DNA of 40,930 nt from Clostridia bacterium (GCA_017453305.1 JAFTKJ010000022.1:1-40930), one strand, 5' to 3'. Shown: positions 18,141 through 25,676, numbered from the stretch's first letter. Numbers and translations: made by a program. The notes: generated from the sequence alone by a model not told the origin.

Positions 18141-18216
18141 TTTACAAATAAATTATATTCCCCCCAACCGCGTTTTTCAACACGATTTTGTGAACGGAAA
18201 ATAATTTATTTGTAAA
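18141..18216. promoter_or_regulatory. paired 16-bp inverted repeats, probable MarR operators
   Basis: TTTACAAATAAATTAT (18141-18156) recurs as its exact reverse complement at 18201-18216, with 44 bases between. One copy covers the -10 region and start site; the other lies 20 bases upstream of the -35 box. Each contains TTTA-CAAA-TAAA, a short dyad of the size MarR dimers bind. Two sites flanking a promoter suggest cooperative or looping repression. The outer copy may also control transcription to the right. Confidence 0.75.
18152..18180 (-). promoter_or_regulatory. promoter of the MarR/ABC exporter operon
   Basis: On the minus strand TTGAAA (18180-18175) and TATAAT (18157-18152) are 17 bases apart. 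The -10 box is partly embedded in the downstream half of the MarR-type inverted repeat, so occupancy should block polymerase. Confidence 0.82.
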
Positions 18217-18437
18217 TGAGTCGCTAAAAAAACGGCGAGAATGGTTATCATTGTTACACATGAAAAAGAGGTCGTCCGCACACATTAGTATCAGCAAACG
18301 GGCAACCGGCTACACGTTGTGGGAAAAGCGCATGCGCCGATCCCTTTTATCATGTCACCCACAAGAAAGTGCCGATTGCCGCTCGCAAAACGACGTGTGC
18401 AGAGCCTCTTTGCACCGCAGAAGAAAGGTACAGAAAA

Positions 18438-19601
18438 ATGAAAAAAAGATTTTGGAAGCTCCTGTGCTGCTTTCTGTTGATGCTTGCCGCCGTATTTGCA
18501 AATACGCCGCAGGTGTTGGCTGAACCCCCTCATAAGGAGTCCGTTTTCGCCATGAGCAATCACCTCATCCCATCCCCCGACCTCGCAGATCCCATCCCAT
18601 GCACCACCCTGCTCTCCCCTGCGGTCGCGGCGGACACCGCCACGCCCTTGCCCGAGGACGTTGAGCAGCTCACGCTTTATCCCGGCGGCATGCCGTTTGG
18701 CGTAAAATTTTATACCGATGGGGTCATGATCGTCGGCTTTGGTGCGGTGGAGACCAAAAACGGCTCCGTCAATCCCGCCGCTGAGGCAGGTCTGCACACA
18801 AAGGATCTCATTTTGCAGATCAACGGCGAAAAGCTTGCAAATGCCGCAGACCTGACCCGACGCATTGAAGCCTGCGAGGGCAAATCCCTGCGTCTTTTGT
18901 GCAAGCGCGGCAACCGCGAGTTTGAGACTGTTCTGCAACCGAGCTGGTGCCCGGCAGAATCCCGATACAAGACCGGCATCTGGGTACGCGACAGCGGCGC
19001 CGGGATCGGGACGGTCACCTTTATCTTTCCCGACACGGGCGCCTTTGCAGGGCTTGGGCACGGCATTTGCGATGCCGACACGGGAGCCCTGATCCAAATG
19101 AAACGCGGCACGGTGTCGGACGTGACCATCTCCGCCATTGTCAAGGGGGAGGCAGGAAAGCCCGGAGAGCTGAAGGGCTACTTTAACACGGGCAAGGTGG
19201 GCGCACTCCTGGGCAACTCCTCGTGCGGCGTGTGGGGAATGTTCTCCGACGTGCCGGAATGCCCGAACGAGCCGCTCCCCGTTGGCTTGCGTGAGGACAT
19301 TGAGGAGGGAGACGCCTATATTTTATGCGCTGTAGATCACAACAAGATCTGCAAATACGACATAAAGATCTCAAACGTCAACCGTGATGCAAAGGGCTCA
19401 AAATGCTTTACGGTCACCGTCACCGACCCGGACCTGCTTGCCTTGACGGGCGGCATCGTGCAAGGAATGTCTGGCTCCCCGATCATCCAGAACGGCAAGC
19501 TCGTCGGCGCGGTAACACATGTTCTCATCAACGATCCCACCACGGGGTACGGCATCTTTCTGGAAAACATGCTTGTCAATATGCCGATGATGGCGAGATA
19601 A
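18438..19601 (+). CDS. spoIVB: SpoIVB serine peptidase, sporulation
   Basis: A 387-residue S55-family protease that is made in the forespore, crosses into the intermembrane space and triggers pro-sigma-K processing. An N-terminal signal/anchor (about residues 1-30) is followed by a PDZ domain (about 78-160, with AGLHTKDLILQINGEKL) and the peptidase domain. His208 in GLGHGI and Ser345 in GMSGSP are the expected catalytic residues. AAAGGT precedes the ATG at 18438; the open frame upstream to 18369 lacks a site. The 3' end from Ser345 onward is duplicated at 23473 and 25796 and in decayed form further right. The present 3' end may therefore have been supplied by an inserted element. Confidence 0.92.
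   Translation: MKKRFWKLLCCFLLMLAAVFANTPQVLAEPPHKESVFAMSNHLIPSPDLADPIPCTTLLSPAVAADTATPLPEDVEQLTLYPGGMPFGVKFYTDGVMIVGFGAVETKNGSVNPAAEAGLHTKDLILQINGEKLANAADLTRRIEACEGKSLRLLCKRGNREFETVLQPSWCPAESRYKTGIWVRDSGAGIGTVTFIFPDTGAFAGLGHGICDADTGALIQMKRGTVSDVTISAIVKGEAGKPGELKGYFNTGKVGALLGNSSCGVWGMFSDVPECPNEPLPVGLREDIEEGDAYILCAVDHNKICKYDIKISNVNRDAKGSKCFTVTVTDPDLLALTGGIVQGMSGSPIIQNGKLVGAVTHVLINDPTTGYGIFLENMLVNMPMMAR
19461..19480 (+). other. probable insertion target within spoIVB (catalytic Ser codon)
   Basis: Bases 19468-19471 (TGTC), followed by GGCTCCCC, are the point where downstream copies of spoIVB stop matching: to the right of TGTCN all copies match spoIVB, to the left they carry the shared 29-bp junction sequence instead. 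TCT here encodes Ser345; in the copies the equivalent codon reads TCA or TCG/TCC, still Ser. This is what a site-specific recombinase crossover at a conserved codon would leave. Inferred from comparison of copies only. Confidence 0.55.
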
Positions 19602-19740
19602 TAAAAACATTGTCCCTTATAGAACATGCACCATGTGTGAGTTCAATAAGGGACAACAGTCTTTTGTCCGATTTTTATGTGAAATTTATTAATGATATGT
19701 TGTCCCTATTATATCACACTGGTATCCCTTGGATGATGCC
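19602..19740. repeat. conserved left-end module of segment 1
   Basis: Directly behind the spoIVB stop lies an inverted repeat TTGTCCCTTAT (19610-19620) and ATAAGGGACAA (19646-19656), extended by GAAC/GTTC after a one-base mismatch. A third TTGTCCCT occurs at 19700-19707. Bases 19575-19671 equal 23575-23671 without a change; 19698-19720 and 19725-19740 also recur, separated by short variable stretches. The stem could terminate spoIVB transcripts or bind a recombinase. Confidence 0.75.
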
Positions 19741-19754
19741 CCCTATGAGTGATA

Positions 19755-20138
19755 CTACGTTCCCTCGTATTTACCACCGATGTTTTTAGCAAATTTAAAG
19801 AAGATCGAACGCATTGATTCAACATTATCATCATCGGCAGAAAATTGAATGTACGAGTGCTTTTCGCTACCGTAATTTGAACGCTCATACGATATATAAT
19901 TACCAACAGGGGAATCAAAACCATTAGAAGAGGATGTTATTTTACATATTTGATCTGTATTTGCATCAAAGCGAATCCCATTAAATATTATCTCTAAATC
20001 ATTTACAGCGTATGGTCTCGGTATTTTTTCGGAGATTGCCTTGATAAGTGGACATTCCACCTTACCGCATAGTGAATATGATAGGCGAAATTCCGACTCG
20101 TTGGAAATTTTCTCTTGAAAAATGACATGGCACAGCAT
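19755..20138 (-). CDS. hypothetical protein, possibly truncated
   Basis: I do not recognise this 127-residue open frame. It is hydrophilic and without motif, signal peptide or membrane helix; it has CGKVECP with two cysteines near residue 25. There is no ribosome site before the ATG, so the gene may be the remnant of a longer one cut at its 5' end, or not expressed. It ends 15 bases from the conserved end module of segment 1, the same place and orientation as the membrane-protein gene in segment 2. Confidence 0.4.
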   Translation of the reverse strand: MLCHVIFQEKISNESEFRLSYSLCGKVECPLIKAISEKIPRPYAVNDLEIIFNGIRFDANTDQICKITSSSNGFDSPVGNYISYERSNYGSEKHSYIQFSADDDNVESMRSIFFKFAKNIGGKYEGT

Positions 20139-20221
20139 AACAGCAGAGCACGCTGACCTCTGATACCGAAAAATCTCCCGATAATATAATAACGCTCTTG
20201 TCGAGCAAAGCTTATTTTATA

Positions 20222-21247
20222 TTAACATTTCTTGAGAAGCTCGTGGATTATAGGCCATACCTCGTCGGGATAGAACTGATGTCCGCCGTCGCCAACAACA
20301 TGATAAACGTTATCGCCGTTTCCAATGTGGTTGAATACACCCTTCGCTATTTCAAAGCTTTCCTTTGCTCCGTTTATTGGGAAAATTCTGTCAATTTTTC
20401 CGGAAACTATAACGAGCTTACGTTCAGCCATAAGTCCTGCGATATCACCCATATCAAAATATTTTCTGATGCCGGGAACATAGTTGCAATAGCAGTGGTA
20501 CATCCCCATTATAGAGTCCTCAAAAGTACAAACAGCGCAGGAAGGAACACCGATAGAAATTCTCTCGTCAATGCAAGCAGCATAGAATGTTGCCGTTCCT
20601 CCGCCCGAGTTACCAATGCCGATAATCTTGTTTTCGTCTATTATGTCGGCGAAATTAATAAGCGCCACATCTATGGTTCTCATAACGTCAAATACTCTCT
20701 CACCGATAGCACATCTTCCGATAAGAAGCGTTCCGTTTGCGTGACCTGCATCATCGTTTCCGTGAAGACAGGCAGGTCTGCCGTCAGTTCCGCCAAAGCC
20801 TGAAACACCCATATATCTTTGCTCTATTGCAATTGCAACGCAGCCCTCGTGCGCCGCTCTGACTGCAAAATCTCGTCCGCCCTCTATTACGTCACCCGGA
20901 TATTTTGTTTCACCAAGGGATATATGCATACCCGTGCTGTGCCCCTGGAGGCATATAACGAGAGGGACTTTTCCGACATGGTCGGTTTTCTTAACGAGGC
21001 AGGCGGGAACCTCGTATCCATCCTCGCTCTCAAAGGTAAATCTTATGTATGTGAGGTCGCCCTTAATTTCCGGCGCTTCGGCTTTAAAATTATCGCATTT
21101 TGCCTTTTCAAGCGGAAGTCCGAGAAGGTCCTCAAGCTTTTCCTTTGCGCGCTCCTTCCAAGCCTTATAATCCTCTTTGAAGTCATAACGAAACTTTGGT
21201 GTCATATTCTTTGTTAGATTAAGTATAAACTCTCTTGAAGTTATCAT
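20222..21247 (-). CDS. alpha/beta-hydrolase, acetyl-esterase-like
   Basis: A 341-residue cytoplasmic serine hydrolase. The nucleophile is Ser214 in GIGNSGGG, the acid probably the Asp in VSGKID, and the base the His in GDGGHQFYPDE. The large N-terminal extension and the oxyanion loop LQGHSTGMH resemble the acetyl-xylan-esterase/abhydrolase group. It follows the aminotransferase gene directly. The ATG at 21247 is preferred because GGAG is eight bases upstream; the ATG six bases earlier is almost inside the ribosome site. The substrate may be an acylated sugar or an amino-acid-derived ester; the operon with aminotransferase and an M20 remnant favours a nitrogenous compound. Confidence 0.8.
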   Translation of the reverse strand: MITSREFILNLTKNMTPKFRYDFKEDYKAWKERAKEKLEDLLGLPLEKAKCDNFKAEAPEIKGDLTYIRFTFESEDGYEVPACLVKKTDHVGKVPLVICLQGHSTGMHISLGETKYPGDVIEGGRDFAVRAAHEGCVAIAIEQRYMGVSGFGGTDGRPACLHGNDDAGHANGTLLIGRCAIGERVFDVMRTIDVALINFADIIDENKIIGIGNSGGGTATFYAACIDERISIGVPSCAVCTFEDSIMGMYHCYCNYVPGIRKYFDMGDIAGLMAERKLVIVSGKIDRIFPINGAKESFEIAKGVFNHIGNGDNVYHVVGDGGHQFYPDEVWPIIHELLKKC

Positions 21248-21249
21248 TT

Positions 21250-22428
21250 TCATATCTCCTTTTTTCCAAACGCTGCTTCCATACGGTCAAGCGCTTCTTT
21301 AATCTTTTCGTATTTTGAGGCGTAGCATATTCTGATAAAACCTTCGCCCCCATCTCCAAATGCGCTTCCCGGGGCAGTAACTACATGAGTCTTTTCGAGG
21401 ATATATTCGGCAGTTTCCACAGAGTTCATACCGAAGCCCGTAATATTGGGAAATACGTAAAACGCACCTTTGGGGTTGTAACAGGAGAAGCCGTTGATAC
21501 GATTAAGTCCATTCACGATCAAACTGCGGTTGCGTTCGTAATATGCGACCATTTCATCTACATCCTTCTGACCGTTGTAAAGAGCTTCGGTCGCCGCCAT
21601 CTGCATCGGTTCGGGAATGCTTGCAATCATAAATTCCTGGAGCTTTATCATCTCTTGCATAATTCTCTCGTTGGCGCAGATGTATCCTACACGAAATCCT
21701 GTCATCGCATAGGTTTTTGAAAGGCTGTTAATGGTGATGACATACTCCTCAAGTCCATCGTCTACAGCTGCAAGGCTCTTTTGCTCAAAACCGTCGTAAA
21801 CCAGCTTTTCATAAGGCTCGTCGGAAATGGTAAATATTTTGTACTTTTTTACAATTGCAGCAATTGCCTTCAAATCCTGCTCATCCAGCACACCGCCTGT
21901 AGGGTTAGAGGGCGAATTGATAATTATCAGCTTTGTTTTATCCGTAATCAGTGGCTCAATGATATCAGCAGTCATCTTAAAACCGTTTTCTTCACTCACA
22001 CACGCATAAACTGTTTTTCCGCCAACCGTGTCAATCTGTCCCTTATAATCCGGCCAGTTGGGTCCTTGAATAATGACCTCGTCACCTTTATCAACGACTG
22101 TTGCTATAGCGAGCATCAATCCCTGTGTCGCACCTGCTGTGACAATAAGATTCTTGTCGGGATCACACTTAATACCATTCTCAACCCAAAGCTTATGAGC
22201 AATAGCGTTGCGAAGAGGTTTGATACCCGCATTAGGCGTATATTTGGTCTTTCCCGCGCGGAGCGATTCTATCGCCGCCTCAATCATATGCGTCGGCGTA
22301 GTAAACCCGGGCTCTCCAAGCGTTAAATTGATAGAATCATCATAATTCTTTGCCAGCTCGAACATTCTTCTGACACCGGAAGGCATTGCATTCCGCGCTG
22401 CATCACTTAAGCTCTGTCTATTTATCAT
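21250..22428 (-). CDS. PLP-dependent aminotransferase, class I/II
   Basis: A 392-residue fold-type I enzyme that transfers amino groups between amino and 2-oxo acids. It has SNPTGG for the cofactor phosphate region, Asp-Glu-Pro-Tyr (SDEPYEKL) and the Schiff-base Lys238 in SLSKTYAMTGFRVGY; the C-terminal Arg lies in GFIRICYA. It resembles aspartate/aromatic aminotransferases of Firmicutes. The ATG at 22428 is chosen because GAGG ends six bases before it. It sits behind the M20 remnant and before the esterase, and is divergent from an Lrp regulator that likely senses an amino acid. Confidence 0.88.
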   Translation of the reverse strand: MINRQSLSDAARNAMPSGVRRMFELAKNYDDSINLTLGEPGFTTPTHMIEAAIESLRAGKTKYTPNAGIKPLRNAIAHKLWVENGIKCDPDKNLIVTAGATQGLMLAIATVVDKGDEVIIQGPNWPDYKGQIDTVGGKTVYACVSEENGFKMTADIIEPLITDKTKLIIINSPSNPTGGVLDEQDLKAIAAIVKKYKIFTISDEPYEKLVYDGFEQKSLAAVDDGLEEYVITINSLSKTYAMTGFRVGYICANERIMQEMIKLQEFMIASIPEPMQMAATEALYNGQKDVDEMVAYYERNRSLIVNGLNRINGFSCYNPKGAFYVFPNITGFGMNSVETAEYILEKTHVVTAPGSAFGDGGEGFIRICYASKYEKIKEALDRMEAAFGKKEI

Positions 22429-22467
22429 ATTTAACCTCATTTACATTCTAAGACATAATCCCAAGGC

Positions 22468-22590
22468 TTAAAGTTCTTCCTTGACAATTGCAACAGTGCT
22501 GTCAAGCTCAAATCCAACCTCAGCACATTTGTGCAAGTCGCGGTAAAGCTCGACTGCCCTCGTGTAATATTTATCGTAATCAAATATCAT
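22468..22590 (-). pseudogene. N-terminal remnant of an M20-family amidohydrolase
   Basis: A 40-residue frame with a strong GGAGG site eight bases before its ATG. It reads like the first residues of M20 amidohydrolases: YDKYYTRAVELYRDLHK, AEVGFELDSTVAIVKEEL, then a stop. The metal-binding and catalytic parts are gone. The body of the gene was probably deleted when the aminotransferase was joined behind it, leaving the promoter and leader to drive the aminotransferase. It could now act as a short leader peptide. Confidence 0.6.
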
Positions 22591-22619
22591 AATTTGTCCT
22601 CCAAGCATTTTTGTAATTA

Positions 22620-22648
22620 ATTATACAACCATAAATCGCATATGTCAA
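22620..22648 (-). promoter_or_regulatory. promoter of the aminotransferase/esterase operon
   Basis: On the minus strand TTGACA (22648-22643) and TATAAT (22625-22620) have a 17-base spacer and perfect hexamers. The region to the Lrp promoter (22649-22779) is very AT-rich and probably carries the Lrp binding sites. Confidence 0.82.
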
Positions 22649-22779
22649 AAATCGTTTTTTATTTCATATTATCTTTTGCTAAAATATAAAACCGGATTGC
22701 ACAAAATATACATTTTCCGAAAATCGAATTTTAACTTTTTTATATATTTACTTAAATTTTTGTCATTTTCTATATAATA

Positions 22780-22808
22780 TTGACTTTTTATAAACATTAC
22801 TGTATAAT
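22780..22808 (+). promoter_or_regulatory. promoter of the Lrp-family regulator
   Basis: TTGACT (22780-22785) and TATAAT (22803-22808) with a 17-base spacer, 28 bases before the start codon. Confidence 0.8.
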
Positions 22809-22836
22809 ATAGTTAAAATATTTCGAGGTGCAAAAA

Positions 22837-23280
22837 ATGGATAAAACAGATGCTAAAATTATTGAAATGCTATCAAAAGGTTCCGACATTACCGCAACGG
22901 AGCTATCACGAGAGCTTTGTTATTCAATTCCTGCTATCAACAAACGCATACGCACGCTAAAAAAGGATGGAATAATAAAACATTTTACAATAATTACAGA
23001 TAATAAAAAGATAGGCAAGCCGATACTTTCATTTGTGCTTATTACACTAAAATCAATAGAGCACACCGAGCCGTTTTTCAGCTATGTGGAAGGAGATTGC
23101 GATATTCTCGAGTGCTATGCGATAACGGGGGAATATGACTGTCTGCTCAAAATTTGCGCCGCCTCAATGGAAGAACTTGACAAAAAACTCGCAATCTTGA
23201 AAATGCGCAACGGTGTGGCAAAAAGCTATACTATGCTTTCGCTGACAACGCATAAATACGCTCCCACTATTTTGCCATAA
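22837..23280 (+). CDS. Lrp/AsnC-family transcriptional regulator
   Basis: A 147-residue regulator: N-terminal helix-turn-helix (DAKIIEMLSKGSDITATELSRELCYSIPAINKRIRTL in pieces, about residues 4-42) and a C-terminal ligand-sensing RAM domain with ITGEYDCLLKICAASMEELD. The ATG at 22837 has GAGGTG six bases before it; a GTG nine bases earlier is part of that site. Divergent from the aminotransferase operon, so it probably controls that operon in response to an amino acid. Codon use is AT-rich, like the rest of segment 1. Confidence 0.88.
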   Translation: MDKTDAKIIEMLSKGSDITATELSRELCYSIPAINKRIRTLKKDGIIKHFTIITDNKKIGKPILSFVLITLKSIEHTEPFFSYVEGDCDILECYAITGEYDCLLKICAASMEELDKKLAILKMRNGVAKSYTMLSLTTHKYAPTILP

Positions 23281-23442
23281 ACAAAGGAATCATCCAAGAG
23301 ATGAATTAGATAATAAATATTAAAAAACAAGAAAAAGAACTGTATGTCACACGTTCAAGTCACAAAATATATTTAGAAAACAAGACAAAAAAGCGATTTT
23401 CTTAACAAACAGTGTCGAAACAGTACATAATCTGTAAAAATG

Positions 23443-23471
23443 TGTTGTCCCTACTTGACCACACTCGTGTC
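23443..23471 (+). repeat. 29-bp junction sequence, copy 1
   Basis: Starts TGTTGTCCCTACTTGACC and ends GTGTC, where it is fused to a spoIVB 3' end. Identical in all 29 bases to copy 2 at 25766-25794. The preceding bases 23281-23442 hold no recognisable gene. Confidence 0.9.
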
Positions 23472-23472
23472 A

Positions 23473-23601
23473 GGCTCCCCGATCATCCAGAACGGCAAGC
23501 TGGTCGGCGCGGTCACGCACGTGCTGATCAACGATCCCACCACGGGCTACGGCATCTTTCTGGAAAACATGCTGGTCAATATGCCGATGATGGCGAGATA
23601 A
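23473..23601 (+). pseudogene. spoIVB 3'-end duplicate, copy 1
   Basis: Forty-three codons matching spoIVB from Gly346 to the stop. There are eight base differences from the intact gene and all are synonymous third-position changes; the protein fragment is identical. It lacks any start and is not a gene by itself. Such a pattern means the copy was under protein-level selection until recently, for example as the end of a working spoIVB in another lineage. Confidence 0.9.
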
Positions 23602-23739
23602 TAAAAACATTGTCCCTTATAGAACATGCACCATGTGTGAGTTCAATAAGGGACAACAGTCTTTTGTCCGAAAATATTAAATTTTGTGTGTAAATGTGTT
23701 GTCCCTATTATATCACACTACTCTCCCTTGGATGATGCC
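23602..23739. repeat. conserved left-end module of segment 2
   Basis: Second copy of the module at 19602-19740: TTGTCCCTTAT (23610-23620) with ATAAGGGACAA (23646-23656), a spacer of different sequence, then TGTTGTCCCTATT from 23697 and TCCCTTGGATGATGCC at 23724-23739. The inverted repeat and both outer blocks are unchanged, while the spacer between them differs. Confidence 0.8.
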
Positions 23740-23751
23740 GCTTGTTACAAA

Positions 23752-24276
23752 TCAATTTCCTCCAAGAAACTGCTTCGTTCTCCTTGAATAAACTACCGTT
23801 CCATAGGTATCGTGTTCATCAAAATCACCAATTCCCCAAACGACAGTACCGTCTTCAAGCTCTATGCGTGAACTCCTCATTTGCTGATAAACGGTAATTT
23901 CCCCTTTGTAAACAACATAATCTTTCCGAATATAATCTGTCCACCCCGGAATGATACCCCAAGCCAAGATAGCGACACCCACACAAACAGATATGCTCCA
24001 AATAAAAATGTCTGTAATGATGTTTTCTTTCTCTCGCTTATTTCTGCGCTTGTTTCTACGTTCAAGCTTTTCAAGCTGTTTTTTTGCAAGCTCGTCGCTT
24101 TGCGCTTTTTCTTTGAGCTTTCGTAGGTGTTCTTTTTCTTTTGGGTTCTTCATTGTCAAAGAAGTATATACCCAAAAGCCTATGACAACCACCAATCCTA
24201 GAAGCAATATCGTAAAAATGGTGCTATGAACTATCAATCTTAATTCTGATATTTGAATTCCATTTATATATTTCAT
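23752..24276 (-). CDS. two-helix membrane protein of unknown function
   Basis: Not recognised. The 174-residue protein has a membrane helix at about 14-38 (IVHSTIFTILLLGLVVVIGF), a highly charged, probably coiled-coil stretch at about 43-85 rich in Lys/Glu/Arg, a second helix at about 90-108 and a C-terminal domain of about 60 residues with DGTVVWGIGDFD. Both ends may face outward with the charged stretch in the cytoplasm. It is carried with the AAA ATPase in segment 2; no functional tie is proven. Ribosome site is weak. Confidence 0.6.
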   Translation of the reverse strand: MKYINGIQISELRLIVHSTIFTILLLGLVVVIGFWVYTSLTMKNPKEKEHLRKLKEKAQSDELAKKQLEKLERRNKRRNKREKENIITDIFIWSISVCVGVAILAWGIIPGWTDYIRKDYVVYKGEITVYQQMRSSRIELEDGTVVWGIGDFDEHDTYGTVVYSRRTKQFLGGN

Positions 24277-24305
24277 CTTACCACAATCTCACTTTTATCA
24301 TTAAA

Positions 24306-25595
24306 TTACATAATGTTATCATCCAGTAAAAAGTCTATCACTTCGATATTAAGGATTCCGTTATCGTCATAAAAGCGCTTGCCGATATCATGCCGAACAA
24401 CAATTTTAGGGAAAGAATCTCCTGTCAACGAGAAAGGCTTCAATTCACTTTCTTGCTTTTCCTCGGTCAGCATTGCATACGCTGATTGGATATAGACCTT
24501 TTTCCCCCCTTTAGTTGCGATAAAATCGATCTCACGCGGAACGCTGATCTGCTTCCCCTCTTTGTTACGCTCCCTTGTGGTTATCACGCCAACGTCAACC
24601 GAATATCCGCGAATAACAAGCTCATTATATATGATGTTTTCCATAATATGCGTCATTTCGGGCTGGCGGAATCCGATTCGCGCGTTGCGGAGTCCAACGT
24701 CCTCGCAGTAATATTTATTTGGATAGTTAAAATATGCGCGCCCTTTTACGTCGTAGCGTTTGCTTTCGGCAAACAAAAAGGAATCGATCAAATGATCAAT
24801 ATATGCCTTGACGGTATTTTGTGCAACGTCGATATGCTGAACGGTTTTCAAGGTATCTGCAATTTTAGTTGGATTTGAAAGTGAGCCAACCGACGAGCAA
24901 AGCAAATCTAGCGTAAGAGACAGCACGTCCTCACGCTCTACCTTTTTTCTGTCAACAATATCTTTTAGATACACCTCGGCAAAAAGCGAAGAAAGGTATT
25001 TCATTTTTGCGGCATCATCGGGGCGTGAAATCACAAGTGGCATTCCGCCGTAAAAGGCGTATTCGTCAAAAGCGTCTCGCTTATCTCCACCAACTGCGGA
25101 ATAATACTCTGCAAACGAAAGGGGATGAACGCGAATTTCGTCACTTCTCCCACGAAACTCGGTTAAGATATCCGAAGAAAGCATTTTTGAATTGCTTCCG
25201 GTTACGTAGATATCTAAATTTTCAAGGCTGTTAAGTCCGTTGAGCACGTCGTAGAAAGTAACTTTTTTACCACTTGGGTTATAGGGATTGTCCACGGCAT
25301 CCGACATTTGGATTTCGTCCACAAACAGATAATATTGATCTTCACTGTTTTCAACAAGTCCTCTAACGAACGCAGAAAGCTCAAGCGGGTTTCTGTATTT
25401 CAGATATTTGTCATTATCAAGCGCAAAGAACAGAATATGATCTTCCCCCACGCCATGCTCTTTCAAATAATTCCTAAATAAAACGTTCAAAAGATAGGAC
25501 TTTCCCGAGCGTCTGATTCCCGTTACGACCTTTACCATTCCATCCCATTTGAACTGTATGAGCTGACTTAAATATCGTTCTCTTTTTATTTCCAT
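24306..25595 (-). CDS. ATPase with AAA_14 and DUF4143-type domains
   Basis: A 429-residue protein of a family common in gut anaerobes. Walker A is GIRRSGKS with Lys32, Walker B is YLFVDEIQM, sensor 1 is YVTGSNSKML, and an arginine-rich FRGRSDEIRVHPLSF follows, as typical of AAA_14. The C-terminal third (GLRNARIGFRQPEMTHIMENIIYNEL in part, then REIDFIATKGGKKVYIQSAY) is DUF4143, related to restriction-endonuclease-fold nucleases. The role of the family is unknown; genome-defence or mobile-element functions are often suspected. A consensus promoter lies upstream. Confidence 0.85.
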   Translation of the reverse strand: MEIKRERYLSQLIQFKWDGMVKVVTGIRRSGKSYLLNVLFRNYLKEHGVGEDHILFFALDNDKYLKYRNPLELSAFVRGLVENSEDQYYLFVDEIQMSDAVDNPYNPSGKKVTFYDVLNGLNSLENLDIYVTGSNSKMLSSDILTEFRGRSDEIRVHPLSFAEYYSAVGGDKRDAFDEYAFYGGMPLVISRPDDAAKMKYLSSLFAEVYLKDIVDRKKVEREDVLSLTLDLLCSSVGSLSNPTKIADTLKTVQHIDVAQNTVKAYIDHLIDSFLFAESKRYDVKGRAYFNYPNKYYCEDVGLRNARIGFRQPEMTHIMENIIYNELVIRGYSVDVGVITTRERNKEGKQISVPREIDFIATKGGKKVYIQSAYAMLTEEKQESELKPFSLTGDSFPKIVVRHDIGKRFYDDNGILNIEVIDFLLDDNIM

Positions 25596-25647
25596 ATAGT
25601 CTCCTTAATGATTTATTGATGATTTTGTGCATATACTTTTCAATGAA

Positions 25648-25676
25648 ATTATAACATAATTATTGTTTCTTGTCAA
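25648..25676 (-). promoter_or_regulatory. promoter of the AAA_14 ATPase gene
   Basis: On the minus strand TTGACA (25676-25671) and TATAAT (25653-25648) with a 17-base spacer, both perfect. Confidence 0.82.

Larger units (their letters stand above)
19472..23471. mobile_element. inserted segment 1 (4.0 kb): esterase, aminotransferase, Lrp
   Basis: Segment between the spoIVB crossover point and the next copy of it, exactly 4000 bases apart. It begins with a spoIVB 3' end, then a conserved end module (19602-19740), cargo, and the 29-bp junction at 23443-23471. The cargo is visibly AT-richer than the flanks. No integrase or transposase gene is inside, so any movement needed a recombinase in trans or one since lost. 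Confidence 0.5.

Noticed and set aside
18237-18255. Fur-box-like sequence GAGAATGGTTATCATTGTT
   Set aside because: About 14 of 19 bases fit the consensus, but it lies almost 200 bases before a sporulation gene with no promoter placed around it; probably chance.
19610-19656. Idea that the inverted repeat behind spoIVB is only a terminator
   Set aside because: There is no proper T tract and the sequence recurs exactly at segment ends, so a simple terminator does not explain it, although it may also terminate.
23281-23442. Possible small gene between Lrp and junction copy 1
   Set aside because: No open frame with a ribosome site; AT-rich spacer only.
23412-23693. Open frame of 93 codons over spoIVB copy 1
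   Set aside because: It reads the duplicate in the wrong frame; the true spoIVB frame is the conserved one.
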